Assembly: GCA_051294375.1 (NCBI GenBank) | Contig: CM119265.1 | Location: 24,471,861 to 24,535,860, forward strand | DNA: 64,000 nucleotides | Source of the DNA: Paraspadella gotoi | Taxonomy: Eukaryota; Chaetognatha | Direction of reading: 5' to 3' | Shown: piece after piece, positions 12,346-24,680 of the stretch | How the letters are laid out: the number at the start of each line of letters is the position of its first letter | Numbering within the stretch: the stretch's first letter is position 1 | Translations under genes and position numbers: made by a program | The notes under the pieces: model-generated | Told to the model about the DNA's origin: nothing | Seen by the model: the letters and a program-made list of their open reading frames with translations, nothing else | Databases searched by the model: none

Positions 12346-13459
12346 CAGGGTTTTCAACCCAACAAAGGAAAAACGGCCCATAACTTTGGTGATTTTACGA
12401 GTTGATAAATCTTCCTTATGATAGTTTGATGCCTGAGACGGTAGCGGCGTCGTGCGCTAAGGGTGTTTCAGAAAAACCAAAAAGCGTGGATATTAAGATT
12501 CATGTGACACTTTTTATAAAAACAATAAATATATTCATGCAACTTATGTAAGTAAAAAAAAACAGGCTTAAAGCAAATACTATCTACTTTTCAAATGTAA
12601 ATTCCAAACGGTAAAAACATGAGTATACCATGTTTTAGCAACCCCAATTTAACCACATAAATATTAAATATTAAAGTTTAAAAAAAATCATAATAAAAAA
12701 AAAATCTCTCATTCCTTACCATTCCAACCACTATTCTTTGTCGTCTTTGCAGTGGTGAGGGACCCAGCGGACGACGACGACGAAACGAGCGACGACGTCG
12801 ACGTCTGGTGAATAAAATGAGGTTTGAAACCGTGAAGTCGACGATAGCAGATTATTTCCTTTTTTTTTCCTCTAAGAAAGAGTAAGAAAAGAAAGAAAAA
12901 TTATGTGAAAGTTTGTCCCGTTGCTTGTGCAAAGTTCACTTATGACTTTATCTAATTGATTGTTTGGCTTTCTTGAGTCCACGGTACAAAAATTTTTGAT
13001 CTCGATCTACGTTATAAGAAAATTTTGTAATAGTTTATTCTTCATTAATCGTTTTCCTTTTTTACTTCACCTTCCTAACATAGAATCAAAGGCGACATAT
13101 TTTTCAACAATGGCCCGGTTTCAACTTAAATTCGAAAAATTAAATGAGTTTTTTAAATTAAGTTATCAAGGGTACTGGTCAGGATAAAGTTATTAATTGA
13201 GGATTGGGTTAATATTGAAATTTTTAGTATTTTCGGTAAAAGATTTAAAATATTAAATACTGCATCACACATAAATTTAGGATTCGGAACAAACGTGGCG
13301 CTTGTCGAAATAGTGCCCTCATCCGGAATCCATCTCTTTTCCCGAAGTCGCTAATTGAGTGTCGCAGTCGGACCTCCAACGGTGTCGCCTCCCTCTGCCG
13401 GACAACTCTTTGAAAATCGCCACGAACAATTGGCGACTCGGAAAGGAGCCTTTTTCTCT

Positions 13460-14510
13460 TTCGTCGGCTAGTCGATCTTCCTTTGGTCGGCATACCGTCT
13501 TTTCTTTCTTCTGCTCCAGAATCTTCTCCTTTTGTCGGCTAACCGATCTTCCTTTTGGTACGCTTACCGATCTTCCTTTTTTGTCAAGCTACCGATCTTC
13601 CTTTTGTCCGGTACCGATTCTTCCCCTACTTTCGTCGGCTACCGATCTTTCGTCTCCTTTTTGTCGGCTACGAGATCTTGCCTCTTTCGTCGGGCGACGC
13701 GCATCTTCCTTTGGTCGGCTTAACGATCTTCTTGCCTTTTGTTCGGCTACCGATATTACCTTTTGTCGGCTAACGATCTTGTAAACCTTTTGTCGGCTAC
13801 CGATCTTCCTTTTTGTCCAGTAACCGATCTTCCTATTTGGTCGGGCTACCGACTCTTCCTTTTGTCGGCTACCGATGCACCACTTCCATTTGTGTCGGCT
13901 ACCTGATCTTTCTTTGTCGGACTACCCGATTTCTTCACCCTTTCGTTCGGGACCGATTTCCTTTGGTGGCTTACCGATCTTTCTTTTGTCGGCTACCGAT
14001 CTTTTTTTGTGGCTACGCGAATCTTTCCATTTTGTTCGGCTACCGATCTTACTCTTTTGTTCAGCATACCGTCTTTTAGCTTTTTTTTCGGTGCTGTCAT
14101 TCCTTTGTTCGGGCTACCGATCTTCTTTTTGGGTCCGGTACCAATCTTCCTTTGTCAGTACCGATCTCCCTTCGTCGGCGACAACGATCTTCCTTTGGGG
14201 TCGGCTAAACCGATCTTCCTTTTGGTCGGCTACCCGACCTCTCCTTTTGTCGGGCCTAACGATCTTCTTTTGTCGGCTACCGATCTTCTTTTGTGCGGCT
14301 TACCGATACTTATTCCTTTCGTCGGCGACCGATCTTCCCCTTTTGGTCGGCTACAAATCTTCTTTTTGTGCGGCCTACCGCATCTTACTTTTGTCGGCAC
14401 CGATCTTGCTTTCGTACGGCGAACCCGATCTTCCTTTGGTCGTTGCTACACCGATCTTTTTTTCGTCGGCTGACCGAACTTCCTTTGGTCGGCGGAACGC
14501 GATCCTTTAA
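13460..14510. repeat. 22-bp minisatellite array, copy 1
   Basis: About 45 tandem units of consensus TTTTGTCGGCTACCGATCTTCC. Units vary by one- or two-base insertions, for example TCGGGCTACC and GGTCGGCTAACC, so no reading frame is kept. Predicted proteins over the array are repeat artefacts. There are no unique spacers, so this is not a CRISPR. Confidence 0.9.
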
Positions 14511-15830
14511 TTCGAACAAAAAACCCCTTGGTGGAGATTTTTTCCTCTCTTGAAAAAAAGGGGAAAAACCAATTAGTTTCGTAAAAATCAAATCCGGGCG
14601 GAGATTTTAAAGAAGCGGGATTTATTCTTTTTTTTCCCTTTTTTAATGTTTTTTGGGTCTCTTTTGTCTGGGTGTTTTTTATTTTTTTACTTTGTTTTTT
14701 TATTATCCATTTTTTTTTGTTTTTAAAAAATAATGGATCGGATTTAACAAATATTCACACTTCTTTTTTTGTCTCTGTCATCTTTTAAGCTTAGATTTAG
14801 TTTTCATTCCTCTCTTTTTCCTTCTTGTTTATATCATTTTTATCATCTTTTTTCCTATTTTTTTTTTTTTTATTTTTCTTTCTCCCTTTTTTCCTTCCGC
14901 CTCGTACCTCCACTTCTTTCCATTCTCGATTCCTTCCTGCGTTCCTTTTTTCCACGGTGAGCCCTTTTCTCCAGCTCTTCTCCGTCCTCCATTTTTCCCC
15001 TAATTCGGCTCTCTCGTCTCACCTTTTTTCCTTTTTTTTTTTTTCTCTTGGTCTTCTTTTCTTTTTTTCCCCCGTCCCCTCCAGTCGTTTTCTTTTTCCT
15101 TCTTTATCAATTAGTTTTCCGGTTGTTCTTCAGTCACTGAAGTCAGTTTCCTCAGATCTCTCGCGGTTATCTTTTTTCGCATCAAATGGGAATGAAAAAG
15201 TTCCACGGAAGGGAGAGAAGTAAGGGGGGGGGGGAAGGCGGTGACGGGAGGCAGAAGAGGAAGTGGGAAGGAGCAGCGAGGGAGTGGTTAGAAGGGGGAG
15301 GGTGAGAGAGCATAAGAACTATCAGTGGGTGAATGGAGTGAAAGAAGAAAGAGAGAGGAGTATTGAACAAGAATGTAGAAAAAGAGGAGAAGATAGGTAG
15401 CGGTTGGAAGAAGAGAAAAGAGAAGTAAAATGGTTTATGGAGAGAGAGGGGAAAAATGGGAAATTAAAAAGCAGAGAGGAGAAGAGAGGGATGAAGAAAG
15501 AAGTGAGTAGAAAATTGAGGAAGAAAAATAGAAAAGGCGACATGGGAAATGGAAAAAAAGAGGGGAAGGTGAAGAAAGAGCAAGGTGAGAAAAAAAAGGT
15601 TGAGGTGCAGAGGCAAAAGGAAGGAGCAGCGATTAGAGCGTGAAAAAGTGAGGTGAGAGGCGAAAAAAAAAAAAAAGGGAAGCAAGGTCAAGGGCGAGGA
15701 AAAAGACTGATAGATTTGAAGGCGATAAAATGGAGAAAGCGAGAAAGGAAGGGAAAAAAGTGATGGCATCAAATAAAAGAAGTCCAAGGGGTGAGGGAAG
15801 TCAATCAACGAAATAAAAGGGAAAGAGAGA

Positions 15831-16317
15831 ACCGCAAGGCATGCGAACGCATTTACCTCTCATTCAATCATCTTCATCTCTCTCTCCTCCTCTCCTCAAA
15901 TAATTCTTCTCTCTCCAATCTATATATAAAATAATAGACATCATCTCTATTAAACAATACCATCAAAAATAACCTCCCCACTCTCTCTCACTCTTATCAC
16001 CACATCTCTTCCGCTCAAATTTCATCTCGCTCTCTCTCTATCTTTCCGCTCTCTCTCTCGTCATGCGAGGAATTCTTTTGCATCGGATTCAGTCATAAAA
16101 ATAACCTTTATTCAAGCTGCGTGAGTTGGGTTTCGTTCATAATATAGGTCGTTCGTTTCGTTCTTTTATCGTTCCTTCCTTCCTTCTTTTTTTTTTCATC
16201 ACTTCCTTCCATCCCATACCTTCTTTTTTTCCTTTTTTCTTCTTTTCTTCTTTTCCTTCTTTTCTTCCTTCCTTCCTTCCTTCCTTTCCCTTCCTCTCCT
16301 TCCTTCCTTCCTTTCCT
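15831..16317. other. Spacer before gap, pyrimidine-rich
   Basis: CTCTC-rich sequence followed by TTCC/TTTC runs up to a 25-N gap. No gene is visible. Confidence 0.6.
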
Positions 16318-16342
16318 NNNNNNNNNNNNNNNNNNNNNNNNN
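16318..16342. other. Assembly gap, 25 N
   Basis: Run of exactly 25 N. Block B copy 2 begins immediately to its right, inside the left arm of the palindromic element. Confidence 0.95.
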
Positions 16343-16500
16343 AGACTGACCTATAAATAAGATAGTCAAATATTAAAAAAAATATATAATGCAATCGAAA
16401 AGATTTTTAACGATTGCATTATATTTTTTTTTTTAATATTTGACTATCTTATTTATAGGTCAGTCTCTCCTCGGCGGGTGTTGGCTCCCCGCTGTAATAT
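16343..16500. mobile_element. Palindromic MITE-like element, copy 2 (left end missing)
   Basis: The arm AGACTGACCTATAAATAAG to about 16395 is mirrored by the reverse complement at about 16415-16465, nearly perfectly and more cleanly than in copy 1. The distal GCCAACACC part of the left arm is lost in the adjoining gap, while its mirror TGTTGGCTCCCCG remains on the right. Confidence 0.7.
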
Positions 16501-17149
16501 TACCCACGAAATACGTTCATCTTTCCAACGACGAATCAACGAAAATAAAGGGAGGGAGCGTTGAAAATAAAAGTTTTGGTTTCCATAGTAACTCGGTCGC
16601 AATCTTAAGTTTCCATGGTAACGCGTCTGGGCCGCGACAAACTCGTTTTCTTAACAGTTTTCTCATTCATTCGACGATGAAGAAAAAAAAGGGAATCTCA
16701 TTTCAGGTACTTATTGGATGGGTGGTGCTCATGATGGCTTCTGATTGGATGGGTGGTGCTCAATGCTCATGATGGCTTCTTCTTTATTATTCATCTTTTT
16801 CAATATCTTTCTTTCGTTCACATTTTGTCTTTCTTTTTTCTTTGTTTCTCTCTATTTCTTTCTTCCTATATTTCTTAATTTTCTTTTATACGCTCCACAG
16901 GACATAATTAGTATGTTTAAATCCCATAAGTTTACTATTTCCCTTGCCCTTTTTTTAATGTTGCTTTTATTTTTTATTTGTTTTAACTTCATTTTCCTAT
17001 AATCCGTCTCAACAACATTCAAAGGATCATTCATCTCATTCATTTGTTCATTTGTTCGTCGGATGATTCCATCTCTTCCCGGTTCGTTGCCTCCATTGCA
17101 CATCCATCCATTCGTTCCGGGTTCTCTCCTCCAACTTTGACTTGTCTCT

Positions 17150-17238
17150 TTATTCTTCCTCTCTCCCCTCTCTCTCTCTCTTCTCTTCTCTCTCTCCTCT
17201 CTCCTCTCTCCTCTTTCTCTCTCTCTCTCTCGCTCTCT

Positions 17239-17288
<50 letters not shown>

Positions 17289-17345
17289 CTCTCTTTCTTC
17301 TCTCTCTCTTCTCTCTCTCTCTCGTTCTCTCTCTTTCTCTCTCGT
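17150..17345. repeat. (CT)n-rich tract
   Basis: About 195 bp of imperfect CT dinucleotides within block B copy 2. Confidence 0.9.
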
Positions 17346-17741
17346 CATTTTTCCCAGGGTTTTCACCCCACAAAGGAAACGGCCCATAACTTGTGATTTT
17401 ACGAGTTGATCATCTTCCTTTATGATGTTTGATGCCTGAGACGGTAGAGGCGTCGTCGCGAGGGTGTTTCGAAAACCCAAAAGGTGGATATTAAGATTCA
17501 TCGTGACATTTTTATTAAAAAATAAATAAATTCATCAAATTATGTAAGTAAAAAAAAACAGGCATTAACAATACCTATCTACTTTTCAAATGTAAATTTC
17601 CAAACGGTAAAAACATGAGTATCCATTTTTACAACCACAAATTATAACAACATAAATATTAAAATATTAAGTTTAAAAAATCTCTCATTCTTACCATTCC
17701 AACCACTATTCTTTGTCGTCTTTGCATGATGAGGGACCAGG

Positions 17742-17783
<42 letters not shown>
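17742..17783. repeat. (GAC)n microsatellite
   Basis: About 14 GAC units. The matching site in copy 1 near 12770-12805 is an interrupted GACGACGA run, so the repeat number differs between copies. Confidence 0.85.
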
Positions 17784-17784
<1 letters not shown>

Positions 17785-18379
17785 TCCTGTGAAAAAATGA
17801 GGTCCTGAAACCGGAAGTCGACGATAGCAGATTTTTCCTTTTTTTTTCCTCTAGAATAGAGAAAGAAAAGAAAGAAAAATATGTGAAAAAGTTTGTCGTT
17901 GCTGTGAAAAGTTCACTTATGATTATCACACTTTCTTTGAGTCACGTCACAATTTTTGATCTCGACTCTACGTTGATAAGAAAATCTTTGTAATAGTTTT
18001 TTCATTCATTAATGTTTCCTTTTTACTCACTTCCTAACATAGAATCAAAGGCCATATTTTTCAACAATGCCCGGTTTCAACTTAAATTCAGAATTAAATG
18101 AGTTTTTAAATTAAGTATCAAGGGTACTGGTCAGGGATAAAGTTAATTAGGGATTGGGTTAAATATTCGGTAAAAGATTTATATTAAATACTGCATCAAA
18201 ATTAAATTTAAGGATTAGGAACAAAAACGTGACGCTTTCGGAAAATAGTGCCCTCATCGGAATCCATCTCTTTTCCCCGACCCTAATTGAGGTCGCATCG
18301 ACCTCCAACGTCGCCTCCTCTGCCGGACAAACTCTTTGAAAATCGCCGAACAATTGGCGACTCGGAAAAGGAGCCTTTT

Positions 18380-19055
18380 CTCTTTTGTCGGCTTCGATTC
18401 CCTTGTCGCCTCCCATTCCTTTTGTCGGCTACCGATCTTCCTTTCGTCGGCTATCGATCTTCCTTTGGTCGGCTACCGATCTTCCTTTTCTCTGCTCCCG
18501 ATCTTCCTTTTGTCGGCTACGCGATCTTTCTTTTGTCGCTTACCGATTCTCCTTTTGTCAGCTAACCGATCTTACTTTTCTGTCGGCTAACCGATCTTCC
18601 TCTTTTGTCGCTACCGATCTTCCTTTTGTCGGCTACCCGATCTTCTCTTCCCCGGCGGCCGACCGATCTGTCTTCCTCTTGGTCGCTACGACTTTTCCTT
18701 TGTCGGCTAAAACCGATCTTGACTCTTTTGGGCTACCGATCTTCCTTTTGTCCGGCTACCGATCTTCCTTTGTCAGCTACCCGGTCTTCCTTTATGGTCG
18801 GCTAACGCGATCTTGCCTTTTGTTCAGGCCTAACCGGATCTTCCTTTTGGTCGGCTACCGGATCTTCCCTTGTGCAAGCTAAACCGATCTTGCCTCTTCG
18901 TCGGCGACCGGATCTTCCTTTAGGTTGGCGTACCATCTTCCTTTTGTCGGCTACCGATCTTCCTTTCGTCGGCGACCGATCTTCCTTTGGTCGGCTACCG
19001 ATCTTCCTTTCGTCGGCTACCGAACTTCCTTTGGTCGGCGACCGATCTTTAATTC
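18380..19055. repeat. 22-bp minisatellite array, copy 2
   Basis: About 30 units of the same TTTTGTCGGCTACCGATCTTCC repeat as at 13460-14510, again with frequent indels. It is about 370 bp shorter than copy 1. Confidence 0.9.
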
Positions 19056-20304
19056 GAACGAAAAAACCCCGTGGAGATTTTTTCTCTCTAGAAAAAGAAA
19101 AACCAATTAGTTCGTAAAAATCCCAAATCCGGGGAGATTTTAAAGAGGGGATTTATTCTTTTTTTCTTTTTTAATGTTTTTGGGTCTCTTTTGTTGGTGA
19201 TTTTATTTCTTTTACTTTGTTTTTATTATCCATTTTTGTTTTTAAAATAATGGATCGGATTTACGTAAATTTACACTTTTTTGTCTCTGTCATCTTTAAG
19301 CTTTAGATTTAGTTTTCATTCTCTCTTTCCTTCTTGTTTATTCATTTTTTATCATCTTCTTTTCTTTTTTCTTTTTTTTTTCTAATCCCTCTTTTTCTCC
19401 CTCCTACCTCCACTTCTTTCCTTCTCGATTCCTTCTCTTCTTTTTCACCCCTTTCTCCCTCCCCCCCCTCCATTTTCCCCCATCGCTCCTTCGTCTCCCC
19501 TTTTCCTTTTTTTCTTTCTCTTTTCTTTTCCTCTTTTCTTTTTCCTTCTTATCAATTTAGTTTCCTTCTCTCAGTCACGAAGTCAGTTTCCTCGATCTCT
19601 CGTTATCTTTTTCGCTCAATGGGAATGAAAAGTTCCACGGGAAGGGAGAAGAGTAAGGGGGGGGGAAGGCGGACGGAGCAAAAGAGGAGTGGGAAGGAAG
19701 GAGGGAGTGGTAGAAGGGGGAAGGGATGAGAGAGCATAAGATATCAGGGGTGAATGGAGAAAAGAGAAGAGAGAGGAGTATGAACAAGAGAATGTAGAAA
19801 AAAGAGAGAAGATAGGTAGCGTTGGAAGAAGAAAAAGAAAGAAAATGGTTTATGGAGAGAGAGGGGAAAATGGGAAATTAAAAAAGAGAGAGGAGGAGAG
19901 AGGGATGAAGAAAGAAGTGAGTAGAAAATTGAGGAAGAAAAATAGAAAAGGGATGGGAAATGGAAAAAAAGAGAAGGGAAGAAAGCAAGGTGAGAAAAAG
20001 TGAGGTGAGAGGCAAAAGGAAGGAGAGCGATTAGAGCGTGAAAAAGTGAGGTGAGAGGCGAAAAAAAGGGAAGCAAGCAAGGCGAGGAAAAAGACTGATA
20101 GATTTGAAGGCGATGAAAATGGAGAACGAGAAAGGAAGGGAAAAAGAAGGTGATGGCATCAATAAATAGAAAGTCCAAGGGGTGAGGGAAGTCATCAAGA
20201 AATAAAAGGGAAACAAAGAGAGAGTATTTTCCTTCCTTCTTTCATCACTTCACTTCTCACCTGTAGGAATGAATCTCCACGTTCCTTATTTTACATTCCT
20301 TATA

Positions 20305-20331
20305 TTTATTTCTCTCTCTCTCTCTCTATCT

Positions 20332-20384
<53 letters not shown>

Positions 20385-20405
20385 GCTCTCTCTTCTTCTC
20401 TCCTT
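20305..20405. repeat. (CT)n-rich tract
   Basis: Imperfect CT run ending in CCTTCC repeats. Confidence 0.85.
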
Positions 20406-20579
20406 CCTTCCTTCCATATCCTTCCCTAATCTCCTTCCTATCTCCGTATAAAAAACCCTCGTGCTCACACGAGAAAATAATGATATAAACTGCAACAGAG
20501 GAGAAAGAGAAGAAAAGGAAAAGCCATGACATCACGTGATTCCTGATTAGACAACCAAAAAAAAACAAGTTTTATGCAG

Positions 20580-20838
20580 AAGATTTAAGAAAAGAAAAGG
20601 AGAGAGCGGAGGGGAAAGATTTCATCAAAAAAAAAAGACAGCAATAGCCGAAGAGGAGGAGGGAAAAGGAAGGAGAAGAGTGAACGGGAGATGAAGGAAA
20701 CATTAGCCAAACGAAAAGTGGGGGAGAGAAGAGAGAGAGAGAGAGAGAGAAAGAAGATGAAGAGAGAAAGGACGAGAGAGAGAGAGAGAGGGAGGGACGA
20801 GAGAGTGAGGAGAGAGAGAGAGAGAGAGAGAGCGAGAG

Positions 20839-20874
<36 letters not shown>

Positions 20875-20944
20875 GAGAGAGAGAGCAGAGAAAGAGAGAG
20901 AGAGAGAGAGAGAGTAGAGAGAGAGAACAGAGAGAGAGAGAAGC

Positions 20945-20983
<39 letters not shown>

Positions 20984-21017
20984 GAGAAGAGAGAAGAGAG
21001 AAGAGAAATAGAAGAGA

Positions 21018-21055
<38 letters not shown>

Positions 21056-21058
21056 TGA
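20580..21058. repeat. Long purine-rich (GA)n domain
   Basis: Nearly 480 bp of purines on the plus strand, mostly GA dinucleotides with GAAG, GCGA and GGA interruptions. The Arg-Glu frames across it are repeat artefacts. Confidence 0.9.
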
Positions 21059-21181
21059 AGTGGTTCGGCGGGAATGATTTGATGACGTGCCGGAGATAGC
21101 AAGACTGCTTCCTTTCGGCCTCATCCGTCGGCCCAGAGGTGTCAAGGGACGGCAATTTCGTGGTCTTGGAGCCGCCAATGA

Positions 21182-21454
21182 NNNNNNNNNNNNNNNNNNN
21201 NNNNNNNNNNNNNNNNNNNNNNNNNNNNNNNNNNNNNNNNNNNNNNNNNNNNNNNNNNNNNNNNNNNNNNNNNNNNNNNNNNNNNNNNNNNNNNNNNNNN
21301 NNNNNNNNNNNNNNNNNNNNNNNNNNNNNNNNNNNNNNNNNNNNNNNNNNNNNNNNNNNNNNNNNNNNNNNNNNNNNNNNNNNNNNNNNNNNNNNNNNNN
21401 NNNNNNNNNNNNNNNNNNNNNNNNNNNNNNNNNNNNNNNNNNNNNNNNNNNNNN
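21182..21454. other. Assembly gap, 273 N
   Basis: Unresolved sequence of estimated size. Confidence 0.95.
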
Positions 21455-22060
21455 GACCGCCATGAAAAGATGGCACGATGGTAAAGCCTAAGGCGGAATA
21501 GAAAGAGTGGCACGGGGATAGACGGAGCAGTTGACAAGGAAGGGCCCCGATGGCAACCTAATACGTTCGAGCCCTGAATCCGAGACGGCTCTGATGGCGA
21601 GATTGCCGAGAAGTCAAAGAGACCAACTGCAAATGACGAATCGATGTCAAGCGAAAAGAGGCATATTTCGGAGAGCGTCGCGAAATGAGGCGATGGACGA
21701 AAGGCTGGTGATCACGTCGGTTGTGAGATGAAGAGTCACACGACGTTGCCTGGAAAGTCACTCTATTGGGTTGAATTAAACTCTCTGTAACCAATTTTAT
21801 ACAAGCAGTTTTTGAAAATTTTTTAATTAAATATTTGATATTAAATTTCTGAGGTTATATTTAAGCATAGAGACCTAAATTTTTAATGTTTTTAATCACC
21901 TGTTATGAAATAAATCTCAATTATACAAATTTGTGTTTATTCCTTTTCATTAATAAGATTAAATGAACTAAAATTTAGTCGTCAAAAATCGCTTTTGGGA
22001 CGGAAACAAAGAAGCATCTAGCAGAAAGCAAAAGAGAAAAGAGGAAAACAAAATTCACTG
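21455..22060. other. Non-coding stretch, no gene seen
   Basis: Mixed-composition sequence after the gap, becoming AT-rich from about 21780. A 66-codon frame at 21531 has no recognisable family or splice context. Confidence 0.45.
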
Positions 22061-22089
22061 ATTAAAAAAATGCGAGCAAAAAGCAGAAA

Positions 22090-22380
22090 CCGGAAAGTGG
22101 CGACAGGGAGAGAGACGAGAGAGAGAGAGAGAACGCAGACGAGACGAGGAGAGGCGAGAGGAGATGAGAGGCGAGGAGATCCGAGGAGAGAGAGGAGGAA
22201 GAGATGCGAGAGCGCCCGAGAGAGATAGACGGACGAGAGATGGCTGCGACGGAGAGACGAGAGGGTACCAACGAGACGACAGAGAGAGACCGGAGAGAGA
22301 GAGAGACGACGCAGGAAAGAAGAGGAGAGTTATGAGACAAGGAGAGAGACGAGAGAGAGGAGAGAGATTGCCGATGACCG
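22090..22380. repeat. Imperfect GAGA/GACGAG purine-rich repeat
   Basis: GAGAGA mixed with GACGAGA and GCGAG words, followed by further G-rich sequence to about 22640. Long frames on both strands arise from this low complexity. Confidence 0.7.
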
Positions 22381-22937
22381 AGCGCTCGAGAGGATTTGTC
22401 ATAACCTTAAGACTAAAGCTCAGTTGCCAAGAGGTGTTGCGAGTTTTGCAAATGTCTTTGGTGAGAGAAGAGGGATATTGGGAGGGGGCGATGGGGGAGA
22501 TGGATCTGAGGGGGAGGAGAGGGAGGAACGATTGAAGATTTAAGTTGTGGCGTGAAGGGAGTTCGGGGCGGGTGGGTATAGTGGGGCGTGAGATTGAAGA
22601 GTTCGAGTTATTTAGTGGGTAATTGTGGGGCTGAAGGACGGATTGTTTGATGATGGAGGAAATTAATAGGAGTTGTGGTTTGTAATGTTGAAAAGATTGG
22701 AGGGTCGAGGGTTTTTTTCGATTAGGGTTTTCGTTGTGAATCGGTTGATCAATAAGATTGGGTGTAGAAAAAAACAACGATTTCTGGATGCTTACAAACT
22801 GGTGACATCAAAAGCGAAAAGCGGACGGGCCTCGGACCCTCCGTTCCTTGTCATCCCTCGAATATTCCGTTTAAGCCAGAGATTTGCTTTAATTGTTTTC
22901 TCACATTTAGCGTGGAATCGATCAACGTTTTATACAG

Positions 22938-22943
<6 letters not shown>

Positions 22944-22981
<38 letters not shown>

Positions 22982-23020
22982 GAGAGAGAGAGACGAGAGG
23001 GAGAGAGGGAGGAGGAGGGG
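22944..23020. repeat. (GA)n tract
   Basis: GA dinucleotide run with short GGA interruptions. Confidence 0.9.
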
Positions 23021-23164
23021 AAGAATACTGGTGTTCATTGTTCATTCTTTCCCTTGTCGACGCTGTAAGAGGAATTTTGAATAATTAATATCTTCTTTTT
23101 TTAAATAAAAAAAAGAAAGCTTTAGTTTTGTATTAGTATAGAATTGAACAAAGGAATTTTACAA

Positions 23165-23360
23165 AAAAGAAAAGAGAAGAAGAGACAGAGAGGACAGAGA
23201 GAGAGAGAGAGAGGAGAGAGAGAGGAGAGAGGAGAGAGAGGAGAGAGAGGAGGAGAGGTGATGAGGAGAGAAAGCAAAGATGAGGGGGCGGGAGGAGGAG
23301 AGGGATGGCAGTAGAGATGATGGGAGAGAAGATGGAGGAGAGAGAGAGAGAGAGAGAAAC
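23165..23360. repeat. (GA)n-rich tract
   Basis: GA runs separated by GGAG and GATGAG words. No gene is visible. Confidence 0.8.
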
Positions 23361-23939
23361 AATAGGAGGAAGGCTGACAAGAAAAAGGCAGAAAAATAGG
23401 GAAAAAAAGGGAAAAAAATACAAACAGACTAAATATTAATTGAGAAAGATGAACCGATGAGATGAGATTAAGAAGATGAGTGATTTGAATTAGAAGCTGA
23501 AATTGGTTCGAGACGAAGAGATTTAAAAGAAAGATATCCAAGGAGAAGAGATTTTTGAAAACAATACGAGATTTTTAATGGGAGATAAAATAGTTAAGAA
23601 ATTGATACAACCAATATAAAAATTGTCCTTTATTTCAATAAATAAAATTCCAGAAAAATAACATAGCAGAACCCTGCACCTTTGTATTTAAAGAATTCAT
23701 TATAATAACATGGATTTGCAAACTAGATTAAGTAATTTCGGGTTTAGATTAATTTTGTTTTACTTTTTACTATTAGCAATTAGAGAAAGCGACGATGAAT
23801 ATAAATTTGATTATAAGCGAAAGAACTAAAGAGGAAAAATGAACTCGTTATTTTCTTTCACTTAGAAAAGATAAACAAATCGACCTTTACGTGAATCGCT
23901 AGAAGGTTTTTTTTATCTTCTTCTTTTTTATGCTTATGA
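23361..23939. other. AT-rich spacer, no gene seen
   Basis: No supportable exon, RNA or element. Confidence 0.5.
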
Positions 23940-24470
23940 GAAAAGAGAATTAATCAGAAGGCAGAGGAGCGCCGGCGTTTGCCGACTTGCCCGGAGAGTT
24001 GGCCAAGAGAGGAAGAGAGAAGTAAAATCGATGCGAGAAAAGAGAAACAGAGACCGAGATGATAAGAGGAAAGAGAGAAGAGACTGGGAATGAAGAGAAG
24101 ATAAAAAGAGAGGTGGCAGAATATGAAGTAAAGAAAGAAAGAGAGGTACCTGAAAATAGATAGAGGATAAAAAGAGAACAGGCGGAATATGAAAGCGAGG
24201 AAAAACAGAGGTGGCTGAGAATGAAGACGAGAAAATAGAGAAGAGGCTGAAAATAAAGAAAGAGAAAAAAAGAAAAGAGGCTGCGAATGAAGACGACATT
24301 AAAAGATGAAATGGAAGGAAATGGAGATGGCTTGAGAAAAATAAGATAGAGAATAAATAAGTGGCTGGAAATAAAGTCAAGAGAAGAGGCTGGATCATTA
24401 GATAAGAGCGAAAAAAGAGAAGGCTGAAAAAGAAATTGCGTGGTTGTCAGCGAAGAATGAACTGATTGTG
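23940..24470. repeat. Degenerate purine-rich minisatellite
   Basis: Words of the type AAGAGAGGTGGC(A/T)GA-AATGAAG recur about every 60-70 bp, for example near 24107, 24170, 24205, 24240 and 24280, with GCTG/GGCTG as the only pyrimidine-bearing landmarks. Long Ser/Phe-rich frames on the minus strand are the complement of this purine bias. Confidence 0.6.
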
Positions 24471-24680
24471 AAGATTCTTTCAATCGTCAAATTCACATCC
24501 ACTTTATAAGGGATTCTGTTTGTAAAATCTCGCAATGTATATATAAATGTCAAGAAGAAATCTGATGCAAAGACTAAAAAAGCGGGAAAATTTTAAAAGA
24601 GAGAAGAAAGTCTAAATGATTTTAATAAAGATGTTGAAGATGGGATGACTATCACCACGATGAGGTGATAATGAAAATGA
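24471..24680. other. AT-rich spacer, no gene seen
   Basis: No supportable exon or element. Confidence 0.5.

Larger units (their letters stand above)
10598..15830. repeat. Duplicated block B, copy 1
   Basis: About 5.2 kb, collinear in direct orientation with 16343-20215. Shared landmarks in order are the palindromic element, a run around GGTTTCC-AGTAACTCGGTCG, a CT tract, a CGACGACGA stretch, the 22-bp minisatellite, pyrimidine-rich and then purine-rich sequence, and an end near GGTGAGGGAAGTC. Copy 1 has about 780 bp (11218-12005) absent from copy 2 and a longer minisatellite. Confidence 0.8.
16343..20215. repeat. Duplicated block B, copy 2
   Basis: Collinear with 10598-15830 but shorter: it lacks the 780-bp segment and has fewer 22-bp repeats. 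It starts exactly at a 25-N gap. Copies differ mainly by scattered small indels. Confidence 0.8.

Noticed and set aside
13460-14510. CRISPR array
   Set aside because: Repeats are contiguous with no unique spacers, vary in length, and the genome is eukaryotic. The same holds for the 45-bp array.
20585-21463. Long Ser-Leu/Arg-Glu frames on both strands
   Set aside because: Translations of GA dinucleotides extended through a run of N. The same applies to all other GA/CT tracts.
22055-22777. 240-codon minus-strand frame
   Set aside because: Half is complement of GAGA/GACGAG repeat, and the rest is Pro/Ser/Ile-rich without a domain, consistent start context or splice sites.
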